DNA of 64,000 nucleotides from Nitrospira defluvii (GTDB lineage: Bacteria; Nitrospirota; Nitrospiria; Nitrospirales; Nitrospiraceae), in assembly GCF_905220995.1 (NCBI RefSeq), contig NZ_CAJNBJ010000016.1, forward strand, positions 434,001-498,000, written 5' to 3'. A program made the translations under genes and the position numbers. The notes beneath the pieces are model-generated. The model was not told the DNA's origin and did not search any database. It saw only the letters and a list, made by a program, of their open reading frames with translations. Positions 25,216 to 33,482 of the stretch are shown here, piece after piece. Position 1 is the first letter of the stretch, and every line of letters begins with the position of its first letter.

Positions 25216-26304
25216 ATGATTCAACACGGTTCTGCTCGCACCAATCTGCTCGCCTTCACTGAGTCGGGCATGGCGGCGTACGTCGCCTCGCTCGGGTGGC
25301 CGGCCTATCGCGCCTCACAAATTCTGCGCTGGCTTTATCAGGATCGCATCCGCACCTTCGCCGCGATGAGTAATCTTCCGCAGAAGGACCGCGAGTACCT
25401 TACCGCCAATTGCAGCATCGAGCGCACCTCGAACATCCACGTATTTTCGTCACAGGACGGCACAAAAAAATTCGTCCTGACGCTCGCCGACGGCAATCAA
25501 GTCGAATGTGTGCTCATCCCCGACGAGGACCGGCTCACGCTCTGCCTCTCTACTCAAGTCGGCTGTACCCTGGATTGCGGATTTTGCCTGACCGGGACAC
25601 TGGGGCTCCGACGCAATCTTCGCGCCCATGAGATCGTCGACCAGGTCCTGCTCGCCCAGGACCATTTGCACGCCGGGGAACGGTTGACGAACCTCGTCTT
25701 CATGGGCATGGGTGAGCCGCTGGCCAATCTGGATGCCGTGGCCGACGCCGTCACACGCCTCACCGATCAAACCTGGGGCCTGGGGTTTTCCGGTCGCCGC
25801 ATCACGATTTCGACGGCGGGACTCGCCTCACGCATCAAAGACGTGGCCCCGCTGAAGGTGAATCTCGCGATCTCCCTCAACGCCACCACCGATGAACTCC
25901 GTCAACAGATCATGCCTGCCGCCAACCGGCTCCATTCACTTCAGGCGCTACTCGCCGCATGCCGGGCCTATCCACTTGCCGATCGCGAACGCCTGACCTT
26001 CGAGTATGTCCTGCTTGCCGACGTCAATGACCGGGCCGAAGATGCGGCCCGGCTCGTCAAGCTGCTGCGGGGACTCCGTTGCAAGGTCAACCTGATCCCC
26101 TTCAACCCCTTTCCAGGCAGTCCATACCGGCGCCCATCCGATACCGCCATTGACAGCTTTCAGAACATCCTCCGTCGAGGCCATCTCGATGTCTATCTCC
26201 GTCGCAGTCGTGGCCGCGACGTGCTCGGTGCCTGCGGTCAACTCGGTCGCCTTGAGACCGGCGAGGGCCCCGTTGCCTTGACACAGATTCAAGCCCGTTG
26301 TTAG
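25216..26304 (+). CDS. rlmN: Dual-specificity RNA methyltransferase RlmN
   Basis: A 362-residue radical SAM methyltransferase that makes m2A in 23S rRNA (A2503) and in tRNA. The cluster motif C-x3-C-x2-C is CTLDCGFC (about residues 117-124), followed by FMGMGEPLAN and STAG in TISTAGLAS. The C-terminal catalytic Cys is in GRDVLGACGQL and the first in the radical mechanism pair lies in the usual place. The ATG at 25216 gives a normal-length protein; the frame opens further upstream but overlaps the slt start and its promoter. It is followed after 15 bases by the M16 protease genes. Confidence 0.92.
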   Translation: MIQHGSARTNLLAFTESGMAAYVASLGWPAYRASQILRWLYQDRIRTFAAMSNLPQKDREYLTANCSIERTSNIHVFSSQDGTKKFVLTLADGNQVECVLIPDEDRLTLCLSTQVGCTLDCGFCLTGTLGLRRNLRAHEIVDQVLLAQDHLHAGERLTNLVFMGMGEPLANLDAVADAVTRLTDQTWGLGFSGRRITISTAGLASRIKDVAPLKVNLAISLNATTDELRQQIMPAANRLHSLQALLAACRAYPLADRERLTFEYVLLADVNDRAEDAARLVKLLRGLRCKVNLIPFNPFPGSPYRRPSDTAIDSFQNILRRGHLDVYLRRSRGRDVLGACGQLGRLETGEGPVALTQIQARC

Positions 26305-26318
26305 CATGAATTCCGTAC

Positions 26319-27710
26319 ATGGCTAAACAGAGCTCTTTCCCCAATTCAGCCCGCACTCACCGTTCGATTCTCGCCTGTTCGCTGCTTGGTCTCATCTTCA
26401 CGATCGCTCAGCCGTCAGTCACCCATGCCGTCGAGCCCAAGGAATACACCCTGTCCAACGACATGAAGGTGATCCTCGTGGAAGTCCCGAAGGCCCCCGT
26501 CGCGACGGTCCAGGTCTGGTACAAGGTGGGATCGCGCAATGAAGTCATGGGCCGGGCCGGACTCTCGCACATGCTCGAACACATGATGTTCAAGGGCACG
26601 GCAAAGTACCCCAAGGGCACCTTCTCCCGCCTGGTTCGCAAGAACGGCGGCATGGACAACGCGTTCACCAGCCAAGACTTCACCGCCTATTTTGAAAACC
26701 TCGCTGCCGACCGCGTGACCTTGGCCCTCGAACTGGAAGCGGACCGCATGCAGGGGCTCATTCTCGACGCCAACGAATTCAAGACTGAGCGGGAAGTGGT
26801 GAAGGAAGAGCGTCGTCTCCGGAACGAAGACGATCCTCAGGGGGCACTGGTCGAAGCCCTCTTTGCCCAAGCCTTCATGAGCCACCCCTACCATTGGCCG
26901 GTGATCGGCTGGTTTTCCGACCTCGATGCCATGAACCTGGACGATCTCCAACGCCATTACGATACGTATTACTCGCCGAACAACGCCACCCTGGTGGTCG
27001 TCGGCGACATCAAAGCCGAAACGTTGCTCCCGGTCATCGCCCGACTCTTCGAGCCGATCCCAAAAGGCCCCTCGCCGAAAACACTGACCGTCGCCGAGGG
27101 CCCGCAACGGGGGGAGCGCCGCTTCCTCCTCAAGCGCGAAGCGCAAGTCCCTTTCGTCATGATGGGATATCGGGTGCCGAATTACACCAGCGACGATTCC
27201 TACGCCTTGAATGTGCTCGAATCCATTTTGTCCCACGGCAAGAGTGCCAGGCTCTATCAAAGCCTCGTCTATGAACAGAAAACGGCCTTGGCCGTGGGTG
27301 CCGATTACGGACTCATGCAGGCCGATCCGGGACTGTTTTATTTCTACGCCGTGGTGAAACCTGGCGAAAAAGTCGAGGCCGTCGAGGATGCCGTCGTGAA
27401 AGAGATCCACCGGCTCCAAGCTGAGCCACCGAGCGACATTGAGCTGCAGCGGGCAAAAAACCAGATTGAGGCAGCCCACATTTTCGAGCAGGACTCCAAC
27501 TTCCGGCAAGCTATGTTGTTGGGAGAAGCCGAAACGATCGGGGCTGGTTGGCGAAAAGTCAGCCAGTTTGTTGAACGGACCAGAGCCGTCACCGCCCAGG
27601 ACGTGCAACGGGTGGCCACCCAATACCTGACGCCCGACATGCGCACGACGGGCACCCTGATCCCACTTCCTCCGCAAACCCAGTCGGCGTTACCGCCACC
27701 AACACACTAG
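26319..27710 (+). CDS. M16-family zinc protease, catalytic subunit
   Basis: A 463-residue secreted M16 peptidase. A signal peptide (about residues 10-35) precedes the M16 domain with the inverted zinc motif H-x-x-E-H in GLSHMLEHMMFKGT (near residue 84) and the distant Glu in VVKEERRLRNEDDP. The second M16 C-terminal-type half spans residues 200-430. It is next to a second M16 gene lacking the motif (6-base gap), the arrangement known for bacterial heterodimeric M16 proteases. It probably degrades peptides in the periplasm. Confidence 0.9.
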   Translation: MAKQSSFPNSARTHRSILACSLLGLIFTIAQPSVTHAVEPKEYTLSNDMKVILVEVPKAPVATVQVWYKVGSRNEVMGRAGLSHMLEHMMFKGTAKYPKGTFSRLVRKNGGMDNAFTSQDFTAYFENLAADRVTLALELEADRMQGLILDANEFKTEREVVKEERRLRNEDDPQGALVEALFAQAFMSHPYHWPVIGWFSDLDAMNLDDLQRHYDTYYSPNNATLVVVGDIKAETLLPVIARLFEPIPKGPSPKTLTVAEGPQRGERRFLLKREAQVPFVMMGYRVPNYTSDDSYALNVLESILSHGKSARLYQSLVYEQKTALAVGADYGLMQADPGLFYFYAVVKPGEKVEAVEDAVVKEIHRLQAEPPSDIELQRAKNQIEAAHIFEQDSNFRQAMLLGEAETIGAGWRKVSQFVERTRAVTAQDVQRVATQYLTPDMRTTGTLIPLPPQTQSALPPPTH

Positions 27711-27716
27711 TGAGCC

Positions 27717-29105
27717 ATGCAGATGACGCGACGACAAGGTACCGTTCTGCCGCACAGTGAGCACTGGGGCCGAACCACCAGCCCGTTTTCCACCTGGCTG
27801 CTCTGCTTGGCGCTCTGTGTGCCCGCTGCCTGGGTGCAGGCCGCCGACATCACACCGACACGTTCCGTCACCGCCAATGGGATGACCGTGTTGTTCCTGG
27901 AGCAGCACTTTCTCCCGACCGTCGAGATCCACGCGCTGGTCAAAGTGGGATCAGCCCAGGATCCGCCGGACAAGGCCGGTTTGGCCAACCTCACCGCCAG
28001 CCTGTTGGATGAAGGCACGCTCACTCGGACCTCCCGCCAAATCGCCGAGCAGATCGATTTCGTGGGAGGCTCGCTCGAAGCTCATGCTACGGAAGACTAC
28101 ACCACCGCCTCGGCACGCGTCCTTAAGAAGGATGCGGACCTCGGCTTCGCCCTCCTCGCCGACATGCTGCAACACCCGGCCTTTCACAAACAGGAATTCG
28201 AGCGGGTGCGGACACAGGTTCTCGGCGAGATCGTCAGCGATGACGACGATCCCGGCAACGTGGCCATGAAGGCCTTCCACCAATTGATTTTCCACGGGCA
28301 CCCCTACAGCTGGCCGGCTCATGGCACCGAGGATACGCTGAACAAGATCACCGTGGCCGACGTGCAGCAATTTCACGCCCGCGAGTATGTGCCCAACCAG
28401 ACGATCCTCGTCGTCGTCGGAGACTTGACTCAGGAACAGGCCGCGACGCTGGTGCAGACGCATTTCGGCACATGGAAGAAGGGAGCCCCTTCGGTCGCTC
28501 AACTCAAGAAGCCGGCCCCCATCGACCGCAAAATGGTTCAGCTGATTGAGAAGGATCTGACTCAATCGACGATCGTCCTCGGCCATACGGGTATCAGCCG
28601 GACTAACCCGGACTACTACGCGATCACGGTCATGAATTATATTCTGGGCGCCGGAGGGTTCTCTTCGCGCCTGATGGATTCGATTCGCGACAAACAGGGC
28701 CTTGCCTACGGCATTATGAGCCAGTTCGATTCCCGAGTCATGCCCGGTGCCTTCTTCATCAGCCTCCAGACCCGGACCGACGTGACGAATCAGGCCATTA
28801 ACAGTGTGCTGGCGGAGATCAAGGCAATTCGCGAGGCCCCGGTCACAGATCAGGAGCTCAGCGAAGCCAAATCCTTCATCGTCGGCAGCTTCCCGTTGCG
28901 GATCGATTCGAGCGCCAAATTGGCCAACGTCCTCGCCCAGGTCGAGTTGTATACTCTTGGCTTGGACTATTTCACGAGTTACCCCAAGGCCATCGAAAAG
29001 GTCACCAAAGACGATGTCCTCCGCGTGGCCAAACAATACCTCGACCCACAGCACTACGCGTTGGTGGTCGTCGGGTCGATTGCAAAGGCCAAGGTCAAAC
29101 AGTAG
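27717..29105 (+). CDS. M16-family protein, non-catalytic partner
   Basis: A 462-residue M16 paralogue with a signal region (WLLCLALCVPAAWVQA). At the position of the zinc motif it reads GLANLTASLLDEGT, so neither the His pair nor the Glu is present and it cannot bind zinc in the normal way. The C-terminal half keeps the Arg/Tyr-type region (GFSSRLMDSIRDKQGLAYG) that binds substrate in the non-catalytic subunit of other pairs. It is encoded 6 bases after the active subunit, so a stable heterodimer is likely. Confidence 0.88.
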   Translation: MQMTRRQGTVLPHSEHWGRTTSPFSTWLLCLALCVPAAWVQAADITPTRSVTANGMTVLFLEQHFLPTVEIHALVKVGSAQDPPDKAGLANLTASLLDEGTLTRTSRQIAEQIDFVGGSLEAHATEDYTTASARVLKKDADLGFALLADMLQHPAFHKQEFERVRTQVLGEIVSDDDDPGNVAMKAFHQLIFHGHPYSWPAHGTEDTLNKITVADVQQFHAREYVPNQTILVVVGDLTQEQAATLVQTHFGTWKKGAPSVAQLKKPAPIDRKMVQLIEKDLTQSTIVLGHTGISRTNPDYYAITVMNYILGAGGFSSRLMDSIRDKQGLAYGIMSQFDSRVMPGAFFISLQTRTDVTNQAINSVLAEIKAIREAPVTDQELSEAKSFIVGSFPLRIDSSAKLANVLAQVELYTLGLDYFTSYPKAIEKVTKDDVLRVAKQYLDPQHYALVVVGSIAKAKVKQ

Positions 29106-29150
29106 CCCACGGCCTTCGACTCGTGCAGGTTCAGACTCCCCTGGATTGTT

Positions 29151-29978
29151 ATGCTCTCCACACACGCAGTGACCGAGAAGATTGAGCGAGCCCGGCAGAT
29201 TCTCCGAGAGATGGGCTCGGTGATCGTGGCGTTCTCGGGCGGGGTCGATAGCTCGCTGGTTCTTAGATTGGCCCATGACGAACTGGGCGCTCGGGCGCTC
29301 GGCGTAACCGCCGTCTCCCCCACCCTTCCTGCAGCCGAACTGGCATTGACGCGCCAGCTCGCAACGGAAATCGGTGCACAGCATCGCGTCGTCGAGACAG
29401 ACCAACTGGAGATTCCCGACTTCGTCCGCAATGATGCCACCCGGTGCTACCACTGCAAGACGGACTTGTATTCCCTCCTCGGCTCCCTCAAGAACGAGGG
29501 TGAGTCGACCTGCATCGTTGATGGAACAAACGTCGACGATCTTGGAGACGACCGTCCGGGACTCAAGGCTGCGCGCGAGCGGGGAGTCCGCAGCCCGTTG
29601 CTGGAAGCCGGCTTTTCAAAGGCCGACATCCGCGAAGCCGCGCGATCACTGGGGCTGTCGAATTGGGACAAACCCGCCGCAGCCTGCCTCTCGTCACGCG
29701 TGCCACGTGGCATCACCATCACACGACGCACACTCTCGCGCGTTGAGCGCGCAGAAGCCGCCCTGATGGAGGAAGGCTTTCGCCACTGTCGTGTGCGCGA
29801 TTACGATGAAGTCGCCCGGATTGAACTTGCCGTAGAAGAATTACCGAGGATGCTGGAAACCGGTCGGCGGGAACGGTTGGTGGCGGCCCTGAAGTCGGTC
29901 GGCTACCGCTTCGTCACCCTGGATCTGGAAGGATACCGCCAGGGGGGCGTGAGTCTCCCCCCCGGCGCAATCGATTAG
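29151..29978 (+). CDS. larE: ATP-dependent sacrificial sulfur transferase LarE
   Basis: A 275-residue PP-loop protein. The PP-loop is SGGVDSS (residues 29-35). CYHCKTDLY and DGTNVDDLGDDRPG follow the LarE pattern, and the sulfur-donor Cys is in PAAACLSSRVP (about residue 178). LarE gives its own Cys sulfur to make the nickel-pincer nucleotide of lactate racemase and its relatives. No larA, larB or larC lies in this window. It converges with the F0 operon: its stop overlaps the atpF stop by four bases. Confidence 0.88.
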   Translation: MLSTHAVTEKIERARQILREMGSVIVAFSGGVDSSLVLRLAHDELGARALGVTAVSPTLPAAELALTRQLATEIGAQHRVVETDQLEIPDFVRNDATRCYHCKTDLYSLLGSLKNEGESTCIVDGTNVDDLGDDRPGLKAARERGVRSPLLEAGFSKADIREAARSLGLSNWDKPAAACLSSRVPRGITITRRTLSRVERAEAALMEEGFRHCRVRDYDEVARIELAVEELPRMLETGRRERLVAALKSVGYRFVTLDLEGYRQGGVSLPPGAID

Positions 29979-30487
29979 TTCCGGCTTTGATAGGCCTTTG
30001 CGAGGGCGTCCAGGGCTTCGTCAGCGAGACGGCGATGATCCCCATCGGTCAACGCTCGTCCGACCACCTTTTCCGCTACCATCATCGCCAACTCAGTCGT
30101 CTGTGCGCGGATATCCTGCACGGCCTTCCGGCGCTCGGCCTCGATCTCTCGAGTCGCGTCACCCTTGATCCGTTCAGCATCCGCCGTCATACGCTGCTCG
30201 TTCTCGTCCATCATGCGCTGAGCACGTTCTTTGGCCTGGGCCAACAGCGCCTCGGCTTCTTTGGCAGCGGCTGCGAGCTTCGCTTCGTATTCCTTGAGCT
30301 TGCGCTCGGCCTCTGAACGATGGCGTTCGGCCTGATCGAGACTGTCCTTAATCTTTTTCTCCCGCTCTTCCAGCATGCCCAACAGGCTCGGAAACGCATA
30401 TTTGTAGAGCAGAAAGAAGAGGATCCCGAAGGAGAGAATCTCCCAGAAGATCAGGGACGAAAAGAAATGTGATTCAAATTGAGGCAT
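29975..30487 (-). CDS. atpF: ATP synthase F0 subunit b
   Basis: A 170-residue peripheral-stalk subunit: one N-terminal membrane segment (LIFWEILSFGILFFLLYKYA) and then a long charged coiled coil (EREKKIKDSLDQAERHRSEA). It holds F1 against F0. It is the last gene of the F0 operon in this window; the F1 genes (atpH, atpA, atpG, atpD, atpC) do not follow, because larE lies convergent immediately after. Confidence 0.93.
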   Translation of the reverse strand: MPQFESHFFSSLIFWEILSFGILFFLLYKYAFPSLLGMLEEREKKIKDSLDQAERHRSEAERKLKEYEAKLAAAAKEAEALLAQAKERAQRMMDENEQRMTADAERIKGDATREIEAERRKAVQDIRAQTTELAMMVAEKVVGRALTDGDHRRLADEALDALAKAYQSRN

Positions 30488-30560
30488 AGTCTGTTACCCA
30501 AATGAGTTGAGGGTTCTGAGCCGGGCATGGACCCAGCACCAGGGCTCGACCGACAACGCG

Positions 30561-30791
30561 CTACTTGCGCAAGCCCATGATGATGAACGCAATGACCAGC
30601 CCGTACAGTGCGATGGCTTCGACGAGCGCGAACCCGATCCACATGTACTTGCCGACGCGGCCTTCCGCTTCCGGCTGCCGGGCCACGGCCTCGATCATTT
30701 TTCCGAAGATGTACCCGATCCCCACGCCGGCTCCGGCAAATCCCGCCGCCGCCAACCCCATACCGACCAACGCTGCTGCTGCTGCATCCAT
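30561..30791 (-). CDS. atpE: ATP synthase F0 subunit c
   Basis: A 76-residue hairpin of two membrane helices: the Gly/Ala-rich first helix (LVGMGLAAAGFAGAGVGIGY), the polar loop ARQPEA, and a second helix with the proton-binding carboxylate in ALVEAIALYGLVIAF (Glu). The neighbourhood of that Glu has no extra Na+ ligands such as the Gln/Thr/Ser set, so an H+-coupled ring is inferred. A ring of these subunits rotates with proton flow. Confidence 0.93.
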   Translation of the reverse strand: MDAAAAALVGMGLAAAGFAGAGVGIGYIFGKMIEAVARQPEAEGRVGKYMWIGFALVEAIALYGLVIAFIIMGLRK

Positions 30792-30825
30792 TGTTTAACC
30801 TCTCCTCCGTTTATAGACAACGAAC

Positions 30826-31575
30826 CTAGTGTGCGTGCTCGCTATGACCGTGCAAGGTCACGGCATCCCCTAAATAGACACAGCTCAGCACGGTAAAAAT
30901 ATAGGCCTGAATAAACGCAATACCGACTTCCAGCCCGTTCATGGCGATCGTAAACGCAAACGGCAACCAGCCGATCAGCAAGCCGCCGCTGATCGCCAAT
31001 CCGAACAACACGCCCAGGATGACGTGACCGGCGGTCATGTTCGCAAACAACCGCACCGCCAACGAGATGGGACGAGCCAGCTGACTGATCAACTCAATGG
31101 GAATCATCAGCGGCAGGAGCCACCCCGGCGTTCCCGGCGGGACCAGAATACCCAAAAATTTTGCTCCGTGAAGCGAGAAGCCCAGTACCAGGCTCAGCCC
31201 GTAAATCCCGACCGCGAACACCGCCGTCACGATGATCTGGCTGGTCACGGTATAGGATCCGGGAATCAATCCCAGCAGGTTGGCAAACAGAATAAAGAGA
31301 AACAGGGTGGCGATCAGCGGAAAAAACTTCATGCCCGCCTCGCCCATGGTGTCCAAAATGATCCCGCGAATGAACTCCACGATCAGTTCGGCCATATTCT
31401 GCAACTTGCCCGGAACCAGCTTTCGTGAAGCGGCGGCGGAGATCATCAGAAACGAGACGAGGCCTACTACCACCCACATCAGAATCACGGCCTTGTTGAT
31501 CGAGATGTCGATCCCGGCCGGAACCAGCGGAATCAGATCGTGCAATTCAAACGCATGTAACGGACTTTCTTCCAC
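30826..31575 (-). CDS. atpB: ATP synthase F0 subunit a
   Basis: A 249-residue integral membrane subunit with five to six helices. The essential Arg is in the motif RPISLAVRLFANMTAGHVIL (Arg of AVRLF), and the C-terminal helix GLEVGIAFIQAYIFTVL carries the conserved Glu and Gln. It forms the proton half-channels beside the c ring. It lies 34 bases upstream of atpE and 30 bases after atpI. Confidence 0.94.
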   Translation of the reverse strand: MEESPLHAFELHDLIPLVPAGIDISINKAVILMWVVVGLVSFLMISAAASRKLVPGKLQNMAELIVEFIRGIILDTMGEAGMKFFPLIATLFLFILFANLLGLIPGSYTVTSQIIVTAVFAVGIYGLSLVLGFSLHGAKFLGILVPPGTPGWLLPLMIPIELISQLARPISLAVRLFANMTAGHVILGVLFGLAISGGLLIGWLPFAFTIAMNGLEVGIAFIQAYIFTVLSCVYLGDAVTLHGHSEHAH

Positions 31576-31605
31576 GATGATCCTTTTTCAGTCAGACGAT
31601 TCAGG

Positions 31606-31890
31606 TTAACTCTGCCATCGCTGCGCAGCTCGATAGGCGTTTCGCACCCCGGCCGCAGCGCCCAACCCTAACCCGATAACCAGCCCCCATGGATTGGAAT
31701 CCAGCAGGTAGGTGTCGACCACCCAGCCCAAGCCCCCTCCGACAATCAACGCAGCGAGCAGTTCCGTCCCGATCCGGACAGCCTGCCCGAGCCCCGCATA
31801 TAACGGATCCTGAGAGGGGGGCATCACGCGCTCACGTGCGGCACTCTTCAGCACAGTCGGAGAGAGTGCACCCATCGGCGGGCGCGCCAT
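31606..31890 (-). CDS. atpI: AtpI/AtpZ-type F0 assembly protein
   Basis: A small protein with two membrane helices (IGTELLAALIVGGGLGWVVD and WGLVIGLGLGAAAGV), the AtpZ/AtpI pattern. It helps c-ring assembly and cation supply in other bacteria. Coordinates use the ATG at 31890 (94 residues). However, a good promoter has its -10 box on that ATG, so the true start may be the ATG at 31875 or more probably 31824 (MPPSQDPLYAGLG, 72 residues). First gene of atpIBEF. Confidence 0.8.
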   Translation of the reverse strand: MARPPMGALSPTVLKSAARERVMPPSQDPLYAGLGQAVRIGTELLAALIVGGGLGWVVDTYLLDSNPWGLVIGLGLGAAAGVRNAYRAAQRWQS

Positions 31891-31918
31891 TCAAGCAAAT
31901 TCGCTGGGGGCTTGTCAA
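31889..31918 (-). promoter_or_regulatory. Promoter of the F0 operon; decides the atpI start
   Basis: On the minus strand a perfect TTGACA (31918-31913), an 18-base spacer, and TTGAAT (31894-31889). Transcription would begin near 31882, downstream of the ATG at 31890, which implies translation from 31875 or 31824. It lies in the 107-base region shared with the divergent pabB-type gene. Confidence 0.5.
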
Positions 31919-31997
31919 GAAGTTGGCCCGCTATGACCAGGCCGTACGATGCGGTATAGTCTTTTCCTCGGAGGATCCCCTCCCGACACCGAGTGCC

Positions 31998-33482
31998 ATG
32001 ACTGATTCCTCACACCAGGCATTTCTTCACGGGCCCCCGCAACCGTTGGTCGTAGTCCGTCCGCAACCGAACGCCGACCCGTTTGAACTCTATCAACGCC
32101 TCGCCCCCACCAACCGCCCCTCTTTTCTGCTCGAAAGCGGGAACGGCAGTCGCATCACCGCACGATATTCCTTCTTCGGGAGCGAGCCCTATCTCACAAT
32201 GAACGGTCGCGCCCAGGTATACCGGGTAGAAGAGGCGGGGCAGTCGAAGCTCTGCACCGGCTCCGCATTCGAGGCCCTCGGCCGGATTCTCGACGCATCG
32301 ATCATCCCACAACTCGAGGGCATCCCACCGTTTTTTGGCGGCGCCGTTGGGTATCTCAGTTACGACCTGGTCCGTTCGTTCGAATCACTTCCCAGTGTGG
32401 CGGCAGACGACATCGCCCTCCCTGACCTCCATCTCGCATTTTTTGACCTGATCGCGGCGGTCGACCATCTCACACACCAGTTGTACTTGATGTACTGCCC
32501 TCCCCTGTCGCGGTTTCAGGCCGAACCCCGCGAGAAACTGCATCGCGAAGGCCGTGACCGACTGGCGGAGTTGGAGGTTCGCTTGACTAGTCCACGCCCC
32601 CTCATTGCCTTCCAGGGCTGGCCCCGTGAAGCGACGTTGGTCCCAAACCAGTCGCGTGACGCCTACACCACACGCGTCCGACGCTGCCAAGACTACATCG
32701 CCGCCGGCGACATCTATCAGGCCAATTTGTCTCATCGATTCACCCTCAGTCACGGCGCTGCGGTACCGCCACCTGAGACCAATGCCTACGCAACGGCGCT
32801 GTATGGCCGCCTCCGTACGGTCAACCCATCTCCGTTTGCAGGGATCTGTCACCTCCCGGAACTCAGCCTCGTCAGCAACTCGCCCGAACGGCTTGTCCGC
32901 CTGTCCGGAGCAGAAGCCAGCACGAGACCCATTGCCGGAACCAGGCCTCGGGGAGTCAGACCGCAGGAAGACCAAGATCTGCGCGCCGAATTACTCGCCA
33001 GCCCCAAGGAACGTGCCGAACATGTCATGCTGGTCGATCTGGCGCGCAACGATCTGGGCAAGGTCTGCCGGTACGGTACGGTTCGGGTCGATGAGTTCAT
33101 GACTGTCGAACAGTATTCGCACGTTCGCCATCTGGTCTCTGACGTGACCGGGACCCTGCAGCCGGGAACCTCGCCACTCGACCTTGTCCGGGCCGTGTTT
33201 CCCGGCGGTACCATCACCGGCGTGCCGAAACTCCGCTGCATGGAAATCATCGAAGAGTTGGAACCGGTGCGGCGCGGGCTGTACACAGGAGCCCTCGGGT
33301 ACTTCTCTTGGAGCGGCGACCTGGATCTGAATATTCTGATTCGCACGCTGCTCCTGACGAAGACGCAGGGATATCTGCAAGTCGGTGCAGGGATCGTGGC
33401 CGACTCGGACCCCGATCGTGAGTATGAGGAAACGCTCGCCAAAGCGGGCGCATTTTTTAACATCCTGGAGGCTGGCCGCTAA
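31998..33482 (+). CDS. pabB: Chorismate-binding enzyme: aminodeoxychorismate synthase component I (or anthranilate synthase I)
   Basis: A 494-residue MST-family enzyme converting chorismate plus ammonia or glutamine-derived ammonia. The C-terminal chorismate-binding domain is clear (ARNDLGKVCRYG, FPGGTITGVPK, GAGIVADSDPDREYEET). Its motif is PIAGTRPRG: Ala at the third position is the anthranilate-synthase form, while most PabB enzymes have PIKGT with a catalytic Lys. Yet the next gene, overlapping as TAATG, is a PabC-type lyase, so a p-aminobenzoate/folate role is favoured. ATG 31998 is preferred; the open frame upstream crosses atpI. A TATAGT at 31955-31960 could be its -10 box. Confidence 0.8.
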   Translation: MTDSSHQAFLHGPPQPLVVVRPQPNADPFELYQRLAPTNRPSFLLESGNGSRITARYSFFGSEPYLTMNGRAQVYRVEEAGQSKLCTGSAFEALGRILDASIIPQLEGIPPFFGGAVGYLSYDLVRSFESLPSVAADDIALPDLHLAFFDLIAAVDHLTHQLYLMYCPPLSRFQAEPREKLHREGRDRLAELEVRLTSPRPLIAFQGWPREATLVPNQSRDAYTTRVRRCQDYIAAGDIYQANLSHRFTLSHGAAVPPPETNAYATALYGRLRTVNPSPFAGICHLPELSLVSNSPERLVRLSGAEASTRPIAGTRPRGVRPQEDQDLRAELLASPKERAEHVMLVDLARNDLGKVCRYGTVRVDEFMTVEQYSHVRHLVSDVTGTLQPGTSPLDLVRAVFPGGTITGVPKLRCMEIIEELEPVRRGLYTGALGYFSWSGDLDLNILIRTLLLTKTQGYLQVGAGIVADSDPDREYEETLAKAGAFFNILEAGR

